60,499 nucleotides of DNA from Pseudomonas batumici (GCF_000820515.1 NZ_JXDG01000039.1:1-60499), one strand, 5' to 3'; counted from the stretch's first letter, positions 37,131 to 46,030 are shown. The notes: a model not told the origin generated them from the letters alone. A program made the numbers and translations.

Positions 37131-38072
37131 TTACGACACGAGGTTGATCGGGTTCCCCGAGTAGTAGCCGTGCAGGTTGCTGAGGATCCCGTCGGCCAGC
37201 CGTTGCAGGCTGCTCTGGCTGGCCCAGGCGACATGGGGCGTGACGATCAGGTTGGCATGGCGACTGGTGAGCAATGGCTGGTCGGCCGTCGGTGGTTCCT
37301 GACCCAGCACATCGAGGGCCGCGCCGCCGAGGCGGCCGCTGTCCAGTGCCGCGAGCAGCGCGCTTTCATCCACCAACGGCCCGCGCGCGGTATTGATCAG
37401 CAAGGCACCGGGCTTCATCTGCGCCAGTTCCGCGGCACCGATCAGGTGGCGGGTGTGCTCGCTCAGCGGACAGTGCAGCGAGATCACGTCGCTTTGCGCC
37501 AGCACCGTTTCAAAGGTCTGGTAGCCCTTGCGCACAGGGATCACGCCACGGTGTTCGGCATAGAGCAACTGCATGCCCAGGGCACTCGCCAGGCGTGCGG
37601 CGGCCAGGCCGATAGCGCCCCGGCCGATGATGCCCAGCACGCTGCCCTGCACATCCTGGATCGGCGCGCGATGGACGCAGAAATGCCGCGAAGTCGGCCA
37701 GTCCCGCTGTGCGGCGGCCTGGTAGGCGAACAGCTGTCGCCGCAAGGCGAAGATCGAGGCGATCACCGACTCGGCGACGCTTTGCGCCGAATAGGCCGGG
37801 ACATTGCTTACCGTCACACCGAAATCACGGCAGGCCGCCAGGTCAATGCAGTCGTAACCGGTGGCCGCAACGCAGATAAAGCGCAGGTTGGGCAACTGTT
37901 CAAGTTCGGCCCGGCCAATGCGGACCTTGTTGGTGATCAGCGCATCGGCATTGCGGGCCGCGTCCACCACCTGGTCCGGTGGCGTGTCGGAACGGTCCTG
38001 CCAGTCGCTGACCCAGGCCGGACGCGCAAGGCCCACCGGCAGGCTGGCGCTGTCGAGAAACACCACCCTCAT
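37131..38072 (-). CDS. D-2-hydroxyacid dehydrogenase
   Basis: A 313-residue NAD(P)-dependent dehydrogenase of the D-isomer-specific family. The dinucleotide motif is GIIGRGAIG, near residue 143. Catalytic residues are visible as Arg in NTARGPLV, Glu in LGQEPP and His in VTPHVAWAS. Glycerate dehydrogenase/hydroxypyruvate reductase-type proteins are the nearest relatives. Its start overlaps the VOC gene stop by four bases, showing tight coupling within the operon. It would reduce a 2-oxo acid or oxidise a 2-hydroxy acid in the pathway; which one is not clear. Confidence 0.9.
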   Translation of the reverse strand: MRVVFLDSASLPVGLARPAWVSDWQDRSDTPPDQVVDAARNADALITNKVRIGRAELEQLPNLRFICVAATGYDCIDLAACRDFGVTVSNVPAYSAQSVAESVIASIFALRRQLFAYQAAAQRDWPTSRHFCVHRAPIQDVQGSVLGIIGRGAIGLAAARLASALGMQLLYAEHRGVIPVRKGYQTFETVLAQSDVISLHCPLSEHTRHLIGAAELAQMKPGALLINTARGPLVDESALLAALDSGRLGGAALDVLGQEPPTADQPLLTSRHANLIVTPHVAWASQSSLQRLADGILSNLHGYYSGNPINLVS

Positions 38073-38464
38073 GCTGCACGCTCCGGTTCTACGGGCTCGG
38101 AAATCTCGATCAGGTTCAGGTCCGGATCACGCACATACACCGAACGGATCGGCCCGGTGGCCCCGGTGCGCAACACCGGGCCTTCGATGATGGGCCAGTC
38201 GACACGGGCCAGGTGGGCAATCACCTGATCGAGGGGGATCGAGGCGATAAAACACAGGTCCAGCGCCCCCGGCACCGGCAGGTGCGCCTTGGGCTCGAAC
38301 TCGTGGCCGCGCACGTGCAGGTTGATCTTCTGCTGGCCGAAGGCGAACGCCTTGCGCCCACCGGCAAAGGTCTGCACCTGCATGCCCATGACCCGCACGT
38401 AGAAATCCTCGGCAGCCACGGGGTCGATGGTGGTCAGTACCAGGTGGTCAAGATGGTCGATCAT
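38069..38464 (-). CDS. VOC-family (glyoxalase/dioxygenase fold) protein
   Basis: A 131-residue vicinal-oxygen-chelate protein with two beta-alpha-beta-beta-beta units. Metal ligands fit His in DHLDHLVLT, His in INLHVRG and Glu in LNLIEISEP. The start at 38464 overlaps the HMG-CoA lyase stop by four bases (ATGA). A longer frame reading into the lyase gene is a shadow. Small VOC proteins of this type are found beside CoA-ester pathways as lyase-like or epimerase-like enzymes, and many are uncharacterised. Confidence 0.9.
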   Translation of the reverse strand: MIDHLDHLVLTTIDPVAAEDFYVRVMGMQVQTFAGGRKAFAFGQQKINLHVRGHEFEPKAHLPVPGALDLCFIASIPLDQVIAHLARVDWPIIEGPVLRTGATGPIRSVYVRDPDLNLIEISEPVEPERAA

Positions 38465-39429
38465 GGTTGCAGCTCCTGGGTTCGGGTCGACGGCACCTGC
38501 TTTTCCAGGTTGGCGACATGGGCGGGAATCGGGTGCAGGTCCAGGCGTTTGCCGGCCTTGAGGATCTGGCTGGGAATGTCGTGGCCGACCAGCCCCGGCA
38601 ACTGCGCGGCAATCGCCAGCACGCGGTCCAGGTCGACCCCGGTGTCGAAACCCATCAACTGCAGCATGTGCAGCAGGTCTTCGGTGCAGACATTGCCGCT
38701 GGCCCCCGGCGCGTAAGGGCAACCGCCCAGGCCACCGAGGGAGGCATCGAAACGCTCGACACCGGCGTCGATGGCCGCCAGGGCATTGGCCAGGGCCATG
38801 CCACGGGTGTTGTGGAAATGCAGGGTCAGTTGCAGCGCCGGAAAGCGCTCGCGCACGGCCCGGGACAGTGCCTCGACCTGGCTCGGATAGGCCATGCCGG
38901 TGGTGTCGCACAAGGTCACGCCACGGGCGCCCCGTTCGGCAAAGCGCTCGACCCAGTGCAACACCTCGCCCACCGGTACATCGCCCTGCATCGGGCAGCC
39001 GAACACCGTCGACAACGACACATTGATCGCCACCGGCGCCTGGCCGATCACGCGGAACACTTCGCTGAGCTGGGCGAACGACTGCTCGCGGCTCATGCGC
39101 AGGTTGGAGCGGTTGTGCGGTTCGCTGACCGACATCACCAGGTTGGCTTCATCGATGTTGCACGCCAGCGCCCGTTCGGCGCCGCGCACGTTGGGCACCA
39201 GCACGGTGTACTCCACCGCCGGATTGCGCCGGATGCCCTGCATCACCGCCTCGGCATCGCGCAGCGCGGTAATGGCCTTGGGCGAGGTGAATGAGGTGAC
39301 CTCGATCTTGGCGAAACCACACTGGCTGAGGGCATCGATCATGGCGATCTTGTCGGCGGTTTCGATAAACCGCGCTTCGTTCTGGAAGCCGTCACGGGTG
39401 GCGACTTCCTGCAAAAACAGACGTTGCAT
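38461..39429 (-). CDS. Hydroxymethylglutaryl-CoA lyase-type enzyme
   Basis: A 322-residue DRE-TIM metallolyase. HMG-CoA lyase splits HMG-CoA into acetyl-CoA and acetoacetate. The substrate/metal residues are in VATRDGFQNE (Arg-Asp), the two His in LTLHFHNTRG, and the conserved Cys loop is GLGGCPYAPGASGN. The usual HDTYG is HNTRG here, a variant of the metal-loop region. The ATG at 39429 is preferred because GAGGA lies seven bases upstream; an ATG at 39435 touches that site. It sits between a CoA-transferase gene and a VOC gene. Citramalyl-type or other 3-hydroxyacyl-CoA cleavage is an alternative. Confidence 0.9.
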   Translation of the reverse strand: MQRLFLQEVATRDGFQNEARFIETADKIAMIDALSQCGFAKIEVTSFTSPKAITALRDAEAVMQGIRRNPAVEYTVLVPNVRGAERALACNIDEANLVMSVSEPHNRSNLRMSREQSFAQLSEVFRVIGQAPVAINVSLSTVFGCPMQGDVPVGEVLHWVERFAERGARGVTLCDTTGMAYPSQVEALSRAVRERFPALQLTLHFHNTRGMALANALAAIDAGVERFDASLGGLGGCPYAPGASGNVCTEDLLHMLQLMGFDTGVDLDRVLAIAAQLPGLVGHDIPSQILKAGKRLDLHPIPAHVANLEKQVPSTRTQELQP

Positions 39430-39444
39430 GGACATTCCTCGGGT

Positions 39445-40635
39445 TCAAATGATGCCGCGTTGGCGCCAGTCGGCCTGCTGCGCGGGGTCGATACCCAGCT
39501 CGCCGAGAATCTCGGCGGTATGCTGGCCCAGGGTCGGCGCCGAGTGCGCCACGCGCCCCGGCGTGCTGCCCAGCTTGGGCACGATGCCGGGCAAGGTCAC
39601 CGCAGTGCCGTCGTCCAGCCGGCTGTCGAGCAGCATGTCGCGCGCCCGGTAGTGCGGGTCCTGGGCGATGTCGGCGGCGTTGTAGATCTTGCCGGCGGGG
39701 ATACGCGCCTCGGTCAGGATCGACAGGACTTCATCGAGGCCGAGCCGCGCGGTCCATTGGGCGATGGCGGCGTCGATGCGCTCGACCTGCAATACCCGGC
39801 CATCGTTCTGCGCAAGGTCGGGATCGCTCGCCAGGTCACGGCGGCCGATCACCTCCATCAGGCGTTGATAGATGCTGTCGCCATTGCCGGCGATCAGGGC
39901 AAAGCCACCGTCGCGGCAACGATAGGCATTGGTCGGCGCGATCCCCGGCAAGCTGCTGCCGGCGGGCTCGCGAATGGCGTTGAACACCGAGTATTCGGGC
40001 AACAGGCTTTCCATCATGTTGAACACCGACTCGTACAGCGCCACGTCGACCTGCTGCCCTTGCCCGCCGTTCTGTTCGCGGTGACGCAAGGCCAGCAGAA
40101 TGCCGATCACCCCGTGCAAGGCCGACAACGAGTCGCCAATGGAAACGCCGACCCTGACCGGCGTACGCCCGGGCTCGCCGGAGAGATGGCGCAGCCCGCC
40201 CATGGCTTCGCCGATCACGCCAAATCCGGGACGGTCGCGGTAAGGCCCGGTCTGACCATAACCGGAGACCCGGAGCATGATGAGCTTCGGGTTCAGCGCG
40301 TGCAGCGTGTCCCAGCCCAGCCCCCAACCTTCCAGGGTCCCCGGGCGAAAATTCTCGATCAGCACATCGGCATCCGCCACCAACTGACGCACCACCTGTT
40401 GTGCCTCGGGCTGGCGTAAATCGAGGGTCAGCGAGCGTTTGTTACGCGACTGCGCGGCCCACCAGACGGAAGTCCCGTCGTGCAGCAGGCGCCATTTACG
40501 CAGCGGGTCCCCGGTGACCGGCGGCTCGATCTTGATCACCTGCGCACCGAATTCACCGAGCATTTTCGCCGCAAAGGGTCCGGCAATCAGTTGACCGAGC
40601 TCCACGACCTTGACACCTTGCAGAGGTAATTCCAT
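39445..40635 (-). CDS. CaiB/BaiF-family CoA-transferase (first copy)
   Basis: A 396-residue family III CoA-transferase that would move CoA from succinyl-CoA or another donor to the pathway's carboxylic acid. The catalytic Asp fits position 168 (VSIGDSL), and the N-terminal VVELGQLIAGPFAAKMLGE and LTLDLR segments are typical. The start at 40635 (MELPLQG) is chosen from family fit; an open frame continues 322 codons upstream antisense to the LysR gene and is not coding. It is the first gene of the operon, divergent from the LysR gene and followed after 15 bp by the lyase gene. HMG or a related hydroxy-diacid is the implied substrate. Confidence 0.92.
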   Translation of the reverse strand: MELPLQGVKVVELGQLIAGPFAAKMLGEFGAQVIKIEPPVTGDPLRKWRLLHDGTSVWWAAQSRNKRSLTLDLRQPEAQQVVRQLVADADVLIENFRPGTLEGWGLGWDTLHALNPKLIMLRVSGYGQTGPYRDRPGFGVIGEAMGGLRHLSGEPGRTPVRVGVSIGDSLSALHGVIGILLALRHREQNGGQGQQVDVALYESVFNMMESLLPEYSVFNAIREPAGSSLPGIAPTNAYRCRDGGFALIAGNGDSIYQRLMEVIGRRDLASDPDLAQNDGRVLQVERIDAAIAQWTARLGLDEVLSILTEARIPAGKIYNAADIAQDPHYRARDMLLDSRLDDGTAVTLPGIVPKLGSTPGRVAHSAPTLGQHTAEILGELGIDPAQQADWRQRGII

Positions 40636-40752
40636 GACGTTTACCGTTCTTGTCGAGTACTTGTGACCTGGATAATCGACAGAAACCGGGCAGATGAAAA
40701 TTTCATATTTCGCCACTACCCTTTCCAGAATGGAAAACCTCGGACCCCCTTG

Positions 40753-41655
40753 ATGATCAATCCCCTGCATTTCGATCTGTTGTCCTTGCGCCTGCTGATC
40801 TTCGCCGCCGAGTCCGGCAACCTGACCCGGGCCGCCGAGAAGGCCAACATGACGGTCTCGGCGGCCAGCAAACGCCTGGCCGAGCTGGAACGCACGACCC
40901 AGTGCCCGTTGTTCGTGCGCCTGCCGAGGGGACTTGAACTGACGGCGGCGGGACAAGGGATGGTCGAGCACGCCAGGACCATTCTCGAAGGTGTGAACCG
41001 CATGGCGTGTGACGCCAGTGATTACGCGGTGGGGGTGCGCGGGCATGTACGCTTGTGCGCCAACACTTCCGCCGTGGTCCAGTTCCTGCCAGATGACCTG
41101 GCGCAGTTCCTCCAGGCCAACCCGAACGTGCGTATCGGGCTGGAAGAAGCCCTCAGCGAACCGATCATTCAAGCAGTGGAAAGCGGGCGTGCCGATATCG
41201 GTATTTTTGCCGACAACGTACCGGCCGAAGGGCTCTACACCCTGCCCTATCGTGACGACCGCCTGGTGTTGCTGGTACCCGTCGGCCATGAACTGGCCAA
41301 TGTGCGTAGCGTGTCCTTCACGGACACGCTCGGTTTCGATTATGTGGCGCTCAACCAGGGCAGCTCGTTGCTGCGCCGCATCACCGACGCCGCCGTGGGT
41401 GCGGGCAAGATCCTCAAGGTGCGCATCCAGGTCAGCAGCTTCGACGGTATCTGCCGCATGATCGAAGCCGGCCTGGGTATCGGGATCTTGCCGCTGCAAG
41501 CGGTACGCAGCGAATTGCTCGGTTCTCGACTGATGGCCGTCGACTTGAGCGATGACTGGGCGCAGCGCACCTTGTTCGTCGGGGTCAAAGATGCGGCGCA
41601 ACTGGCTCCGGAGGCGGCCAAGTTATTTGAATATCTAAGCAGCGTGCGCGGCTGA
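40753..41655 (+). CDS. LysR-family regulator of the CaiB/lyase operon
   Basis: A 300-residue regulator: the N-terminal winged helix (FDLLSLRLLIFAAESGNLTRAAE, then SAASKRLAELER) and an effector-binding domain (GVRGHVRLCANTSAV, GLGIGILPLQAVR). The start at 40753 (MINPLHF) fits the family length although the ribosome site is weak. It is divergent from the CaiB-type gene with 117 bp between starts, so it most likely controls that operon and itself. The inducer would be the imported acid or its CoA ester. Confidence 0.92.
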   Translation: MINPLHFDLLSLRLLIFAAESGNLTRAAEKANMTVSAASKRLAELERTTQCPLFVRLPRGLELTAAGQGMVEHARTILEGVNRMACDASDYAVGVRGHVRLCANTSAVVQFLPDDLAQFLQANPNVRIGLEEALSEPIIQAVESGRADIGIFADNVPAEGLYTLPYRDDRLVLLVPVGHELANVRSVSFTDTLGFDYVALNQGSSLLRRITDAAVGAGKILKVRIQVSSFDGICRMIEAGLGIGILPLQAVRSELLGSRLMAVDLSDDWAQRTLFVGVKDAAQLAPEAAKLFEYLSSVRG

Positions 41656-41675
41656 TATGTGCCCCACACACAGTT

Positions 41676-41852
41676 CGGCGGCGCTCAATCAACAGGCGAA
41701 ATGGCCTGCATACCAACCCGGTCGAGAGGGTGCCGTTCTGGGGCATGCTGCATTCGGTGGAGGTAGCGCGCGCGGTGGTGGATGCCCTGCTTGAGGGTGC
41801 GCCCCCGTCTCATCAGGTACCGTCCGAGTTGGACAGCCAGCCGATTGATTGA
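41676..41852 (+). pseudogene. Possible decayed 3' end of a gene
   Basis: A plus-strand frame without start codon reads through NGLHTNPVERV, GMLHSVEVARAVVDALLEG and SELDSQPID to a TGA at 41850. The EVARAVVDALL segment resembles the C-terminal helix of short-chain dehydrogenases, which suggests a truncated remnant. Codon use is coding-like, but the match rests on about 30 residues only. Confidence 0.3.
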
Positions 41853-41942
41853 GGCGAAACAGGCCATGGCTGGGTTCTGATCGGCAGGCTGGGCAATGTC
41901 TGTCCGTTAAGAACTGCATTCAGTTAAGGCCGAACACCGTCC

Positions 41943-42040
41943 CTGTAGGAGCTGGCTTGCCGGCGATGGCGTCCGCATGGGCGCTGCAAGGCTCAATGGC
42001 CTCATCGCTGGCAATCGAGCGTCGACCGGCGCTCCTACAG
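41943..42040. repeat. REP doublet (inverted pair)
   Basis: CTGTAGGAGCTGGCTTGCCGG at 41943 and, inverted, the end GCTCCTACAG at 42031-42040 with the degenerate body ATCGCTGGCAATCGAGCG (42004). This is the REP/REPIN arrangement common between genes of fluorescens-group Pseudomonas. Confidence 0.85.
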
Positions 42041-42146
42041 GTTACGCGGCGTTTTCAATATCCCATTTCCTTGACTGAATAGCCGGGATCAAGGGCCGCA
42101 ACGCGGCCATGGCCAGTTTTTGAGCCTTGATGCGTTTGACCGCATC

Positions 42147-42166
42147 CTATAGTGGGGGATAGTATA
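42147..42166. promoter_or_regulatory. RcnR-type operator upstream of rcnR
   Basis: CTATAGTGGGGGATAGTATA, a G-tract flanked by short inverted arms, 28 bp before the rcnR ATG. It resembles the established CsoR/RcnR-family site (a G-tract between TACT and AGTA halves). TTGACC at 42136 may be the -35 element. Confidence 0.6.
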
Positions 42167-42193
42167 TTTACGCCACTCATCGAGACCCAAGCC

Positions 42194-42499
42194 ATGAGCA
42201 AGCATGAACATGAACACGAACACAGCCACCCTCACATCCACCAAAGCCATGAAGCGATCATCAAGCGCCTAAAACGGGCGGATGGCCATCTGCGCAGCAT
42301 CATCACCATGATCGAAGAAGGTCGTGAGTGCGTGGACATCGCCCAGCAGTTGCATGCCGTGGAGAAGGCGGTGTGCCAGGCCAAGCGCACGCTCATCCAG
42401 GATCACATCGATCACTGCCTGGAAGACACCGTTTCGGCGTTGAACACTGGCGAGCGCGCACCGCTGGAAGCCTTTAAACAAATCACCAAGTACCTCTAG
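42194..42499 (+). CDS. rcnR: CsoR/RcnR-family nickel/cobalt-responsive repressor
   Basis: A 101-residue all-helical repressor of the CsoR/RcnR/FrmR family. The N-terminus is unusually rich in His and Glu (SKHEHEHEHSHPHIHQSH). The family signature lies in IIKRLKRADGHLRSIITMIEEGRECVDIAQQLHAVEKAV, with the conserved Cys at about residue 46. The start at 42194 follows the operator. It is 7 bp before rcnA and should repress both genes until Ni or Co binds. A formaldehyde sensor (FrmR) is an alternative excluded by the neighbour. Confidence 0.92.
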   Translation: MSKHEHEHEHSHPHIHQSHEAIIKRLKRADGHLRSIITMIEEGRECVDIAQQLHAVEKAVCQAKRTLIQDHIDHCLEDTVSALNTGERAPLEAFKQITKYL

Positions 42500-42506
42500 G
42501 TCTGAC

Positions 42507-43643
42507 ATGCCAAACCTCGCTGAACTCTTGCAACAAGGCGGTTCACACGCCTGGCTGTATTTCCCGAGCGCTATCCTGCTTGGCGCCCTGCATGGCCTGG
42601 AACCGGGTCATTCAAAAACCATGATGGCCGCCTTCATCATCGCCATCCGTGGCACGCTGAAACAGGCCGTGTTACTGGGCCTGGCCGCTACGCTTTCGCA
42701 CACGGCGGTGGTGTGGCTGGTTGCCATCGGCGGTATGTACCTGGGCAAAGGTCTGGATGCCCAAACCACCGAGCCTTACTTTCAGCTCGCCTCCTCCGCG
42801 CTGATCATCGTGATTGCGCTCTGGATGCTGTGGCGTACCTGGAACGGTGAGCGGATGGCCAGGTTCGAGCAGGATGATCACCACCATCATGGAGAGCATG
42901 ACCATGGTCACCCTGATGAAACCCATCGAATCGATACTGGCCATGGCCGCATCGAACTGTCGATCTTCGAAGAAGGCATGCCACCGCACTGGCGCTTCAA
43001 GACCTTGACCGGCCATGCCTGGTCCGCCTCGGATGTTCGCCTGACGACTACCCGTCCGGACGGTAGCACTCAGTCGTTCGCTTTCATCGAGCGCGAGGGC
43101 TTCCTGGAATCAACGGTCGATATCCCGGAACCGCATGAGTTCAGTGCACGCTTGAGCCTTGGACATGCGGGGCACTCCCACGATTACGACCTGGAGTACC
43201 AGGAACATGATCACGGGCACGTGCATTCCGAGCTGGAAGGCCTGGAGTTGTCGATTGATGGCTATCAGGATGCGCACGAGCGTGCGCACGCCAATGACAT
43301 CCGCAAGCGCTTCACCAACCGCAAAGTCACCACGGGACAGATCGTCATGTTTGGTCTGACCGGCGGCCTGATTCCATGCCCTGCCGCCATTACCGTCCTG
43401 CTGTTGTGTCTTCAGGTTAAAGAGGTGGCACTGGGAGGGATGCTCGTCCTGTGCTTCAGCATCGGCTTGGCAATCACTTTGGTGACTGTAGGTGCTGCCG
43501 CGGCCATTGGCGCCAGGCAGGCATCCAACCGTTGGCCCTGGTTGGGCAGCGTTGCTCGTCGAGCACCCTACCTGTCCAGCGTGTTGATCATCGGCGTCGG
43601 CCTGTACGTGGGTATCCATGGCTGGATCGGCTTGAACGCATAA
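42507..43643 (+). CDS. rcnA: Nickel/cobalt efflux protein RcnA
   Basis: A 378-residue inner-membrane exporter of the NiCoT/RcnA family that pumps Ni and Co out of the cytoplasm. About six membrane helices flank a long central loop rich in His and Asp (DDHHHHGEHDHGHPDE near residue 122 and further HxH pairs near 225-245). The signature HGLEPGHSKTMMAAF is near residue 29 and GGLIPCPAAITVLLLC lies in the C-terminal half. The central soluble insertion of about 160 residues is longer than in the E. coli protein. It forms an operon with rcnR. Confidence 0.93.
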   Translation: MPNLAELLQQGGSHAWLYFPSAILLGALHGLEPGHSKTMMAAFIIAIRGTLKQAVLLGLAATLSHTAVVWLVAIGGMYLGKGLDAQTTEPYFQLASSALIIVIALWMLWRTWNGERMARFEQDDHHHHGEHDHGHPDETHRIDTGHGRIELSIFEEGMPPHWRFKTLTGHAWSASDVRLTTTRPDGSTQSFAFIEREGFLESTVDIPEPHEFSARLSLGHAGHSHDYDLEYQEHDHGHVHSELEGLELSIDGYQDAHERAHANDIRKRFTNRKVTTGQIVMFGLTGGLIPCPAAITVLLLCLQVKEVALGGMLVLCFSIGLAITLVTVGAAAAIGARQASNRWPWLGSVARRAPYLSSVLIIGVGLYVGIHGWIGLNA

Positions 43644-43671
43644 GGCGACACTTGAGTGTTTCAACTCACCC

Positions 43672-43704
43672 GCTACGTGGCGGCATTCGGTGCCGCCACG
43701 TAGC
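43672..43704. terminator. Bidirectional terminator between rcnA and chrA
   Basis: A perfect 14-bp stem GCTACGTGGCGGCA / TGCCGCCACGTAGC with loop TTCGG lies between two convergent genes. No T-run follows, but stem stability suggests a transcription stop for both. Confidence 0.65.
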
Positions 43705-43716
43705 TGCCCATGCAGC

Positions 43717-45075
43717 CTAGCGCAGCAGATGCACCGCCAAACCAACGACGGCACAGGCCAGCAATACCTGAATCACCCCACGCTTGAAGCGAAACAAGGC
43801 AATCGCTGCCGCAATCGCGATCAACGCAGAGGGCCAATCCAGGGTGCCGCTGAACCCTTTGGGCCACAGCACGTGATAGCCGAAGAACACCGCCAGATTG
43901 AGAATGACCCCGACCACGGCGGCGGTAATGCCGGTCAGCGGCGCGGTGAACCTGAGTTCGTTTTGAGTCGCCTCCACCAACGGACCACCCACGAGAATGA
44001 ACAGGAACGAAGGCAGGAAGGTGAACCAGGTCACCAACGTGGCAGCAAGGGCCCCCGCCAGGAACAGCTGATCGGCACCGAACACCTTGGAGACATAGGC
44101 GCCGACAAAACCGACAAAAGCCACCACCATGATCAGCGGCCCGGGAGTGGTTTCTCCCAAGGCCAGGCCATCGATCATTTGCGTTGGCGTCAGCCATCCA
44201 TAGTGGCCGACCGCGCCCTGATAGACATAAGGCAGTACCGCATAGGCACCGCCAAATGTCAGCAGCGCCGCCTTGGTAAAGAACCAGCCCATCTGGGTCA
44301 AGGTACCTTCCCAGCCAAAGAGTGCGGTCAGGATGCCCATGGGTAACGCCCACAACGCAGCGCCGACGAGTACCACCAGAACCAGTTTTACCCCACTGAA
44401 TCGGGCATGCTCAGGGGACGGGGTGTCGTCATCGATCAAGGCTGGGCCATAGGATTTCCTGGCCGCGCCGTGCCCCCCGATTCTGAATTTCTCGGGAGCA
44501 AGGCGCCCGCCCAGGTAACCGAGCAACGCCGCACTCAGTACGATCAGCGGGAAGGGAACATCAAATGCAAATATCGCCGCGAATGAAGCGGTCGCAATGG
44601 CCCACAGCCAACCGCTCTTCAGGGCTCGGGAACCGATCCGATGAGCCGCCTGCACCACGATGGCCGTGACGGCGGGCTTGATGCCATAGAAGAGACCCGC
44701 CACCAGCGGTACGTCACCCAACGCGATATACATCCAGGACAGGGCAATCAGGATGAACAGCGAGGGTAATATAAAGAGCCCCCCGGCAATCACGCCGCCC
44801 CAGGTTCTATGCATCAGCCAGCCGATGTAGGTCGCCAGTTGCTGAGCCTCCGGCCCTGGGAGCAGCATGCAGAAGTTGAGGGCATGCAGGAATCGCCGTT
44901 CGGATAGCCAGCGCCGTCGTTCCACCAACTCCTGGTGCATGATCGAGATCTGCCCCGCCGGCCCGCCGAAGCTGATGAAGCCGAGCTTCAGCCAGAACCA
45001 GAACGCCTCGCGCAAACTGATCGCTTCCGGCCTCGACAGTTCCTCTTCAACCGCTGGTGCCAAGACTTTACTCAT
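43717..45075 (-). CDS. chrA: Chromate transporter ChrA
   Basis: A 452-residue inner-membrane protein of the long-chain CHR family, with two homologous membrane halves, that exports chromate. The first half starts FWFWLKLGFISFGGPAGQ and contains FCMLLPGPEAQQLATY; the second has AALLTFGGAYAVLPYV and LGETTPGPLIM. The start overlaps the chrB stop by eight bases, so translation is coupled. It is convergent with rcnA, forming a small metal-resistance island with rcnRA. Confidence 0.94.
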   Translation of the reverse strand: MSKVLAPAVEEELSRPEAISLREAFWFWLKLGFISFGGPAGQISIMHQELVERRRWLSERRFLHALNFCMLLPGPEAQQLATYIGWLMHRTWGGVIAGGLFILPSLFILIALSWMYIALGDVPLVAGLFYGIKPAVTAIVVQAAHRIGSRALKSGWLWAIATASFAAIFAFDVPFPLIVLSAALLGYLGGRLAPEKFRIGGHGAARKSYGPALIDDDTPSPEHARFSGVKLVLVVLVGAALWALPMGILTALFGWEGTLTQMGWFFTKAALLTFGGAYAVLPYVYQGAVGHYGWLTPTQMIDGLALGETTPGPLIMVVAFVGFVGAYVSKVFGADQLFLAGALAATLVTWFTFLPSFLFILVGGPLVEATQNELRFTAPLTGITAAVVGVILNLAVFFGYHVLWPKGFSGTLDWPSALIAIAAAIALFRFKRGVIQVLLACAVVGLAVHLLR

Positions 45076-46012
45076 TGGGCTGTTCCTCTTTCACAAACGC
45101 TGCAAGCAGGCCGTCGAAGATGGCGCTCGCAGCCGCCAGCAGAGGGTCGTCATGGGTGATGGTTTCACGCAGCCCTGCCAGCACCCGTTCGATGCCTGCT
45201 GCCTCTACCGGCTGAATACCGCCGATGTCGAGGTAGTGCACCAGGGCAGCTAGGCGATCCAGACCGGGTTCCCGGATGTCAAAACTGGCTTGCAAGGTTT
45301 CAAAGGTCACGCGGTTGCCGACATGACTGAAGGTCGCCTCATCGAAATCAAACCCCAGCGCATCGGCTGGACAGTCCTGAGGGCTGTTCAACCAGAGGAT
45401 CTGGGCGGTGGGGTCAATGAACCGGCGGATCAACCAGGCACAAGCCAGGCGGTCGACCCAGGGACGCCTGCGGGTTGCCCAGACACGCCCCTGATAGTCG
45501 CCAAGACTGAGTGCCGTTATGGGCAGGTCCCGGCTATGCGGTTCGTCAGCCGACAAGGCCCGGCTGACCGCTGTCTCAAGCTCCTGCAAAGCCGCGTCGA
45601 CTTGCTGCTTCGACTTGCCTGGAAAGTAATCGATGCTGACCAGCTGTTCGTAGCCTTTGCGCAGCTTGCGAATCTGCCTGGTGGTGGACAGCGCATTCTC
45701 GGCCGTGAGCTGTCCCCGGCACTCCTCGATTTCAGTGCGCAGTCTGCTGTAGTCCTCGCTGCGGTCGAACAACCCGATAAAGCGTTCACCATCCGGGTCG
45801 ACTACAGGCAGGACATAGGCGGTGCCATTGATGGCCAGGATATCGCGCTCAACCGAGGCCAGCGCTTCTCGACAGGCCCCGGTATCTGGCAACAGATAGG
45901 CACCATCGCGTAAAACTGCGGCCCCGCAAGCTTTCAGCGCGCGCCAGGCACGCATGCGCTCGGTGGCATTTGCGGTCGGTAACCCCAGGATCAGCGCCAA
46001 CCAATTTTTCAT
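45068..46012 (-). CDS. chrB: Chromate resistance regulator ChrB
   Basis: A 314-residue ChrB protein, described in other bacteria as a chromate-sensing regulator of chrA. The N-terminal part (WLALILGLPTANATERMRAWRALKACGAAVLRDGAYLLP) is typical, and the C-terminal half contains WVDRLACAWLIRRFIDP and FDFDEATFSHVGNRVTFE. The full length includes both halves, as in plasmid-borne chrBA. The ATG at 46012 has no obvious ribosome site. A perfect palindrome 19-38 bp upstream is a likely operator. Confidence 0.93.
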   Translation of the reverse strand: MKNWLALILGLPTANATERMRAWRALKACGAAVLRDGAYLLPDTGACREALASVERDILAINGTAYVLPVVDPDGERFIGLFDRSEDYSRLRTEIEECRGQLTAENALSTTRQIRKLRKGYEQLVSIDYFPGKSKQQVDAALQELETAVSRALSADEPHSRDLPITALSLGDYQGRVWATRRRPWVDRLACAWLIRRFIDPTAQILWLNSPQDCPADALGFDFDEATFSHVGNRVTFETLQASFDIREPGLDRLAALVHYLDIGGIQPVEAAGIERVLAGLRETITHDDPLLAAASAIFDGLLAAFVKEEQPNE

Positions 46013-46030
46013 GTAGTGATAGATCGAAAA

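Larger units (their letters stand above)
41656..42193. other. Intergenic region, 538 bp, with gene remnant and REP pair
   Basis: It contains a short decayed coding stretch (41676-41852), a REP doublet (41943-42040) and the rcnR promoter/operator (near 42147). This is the largest gap in the window. Confidence 0.6.

Noticed and set aside
40636..41601. Upstream extension of the CaiB-type gene antisense to the LysR gene
   Set aside because: The CoA-transferase N-terminus begins at 40635; the extension has no family similarity and lies over a clear LysR gene.
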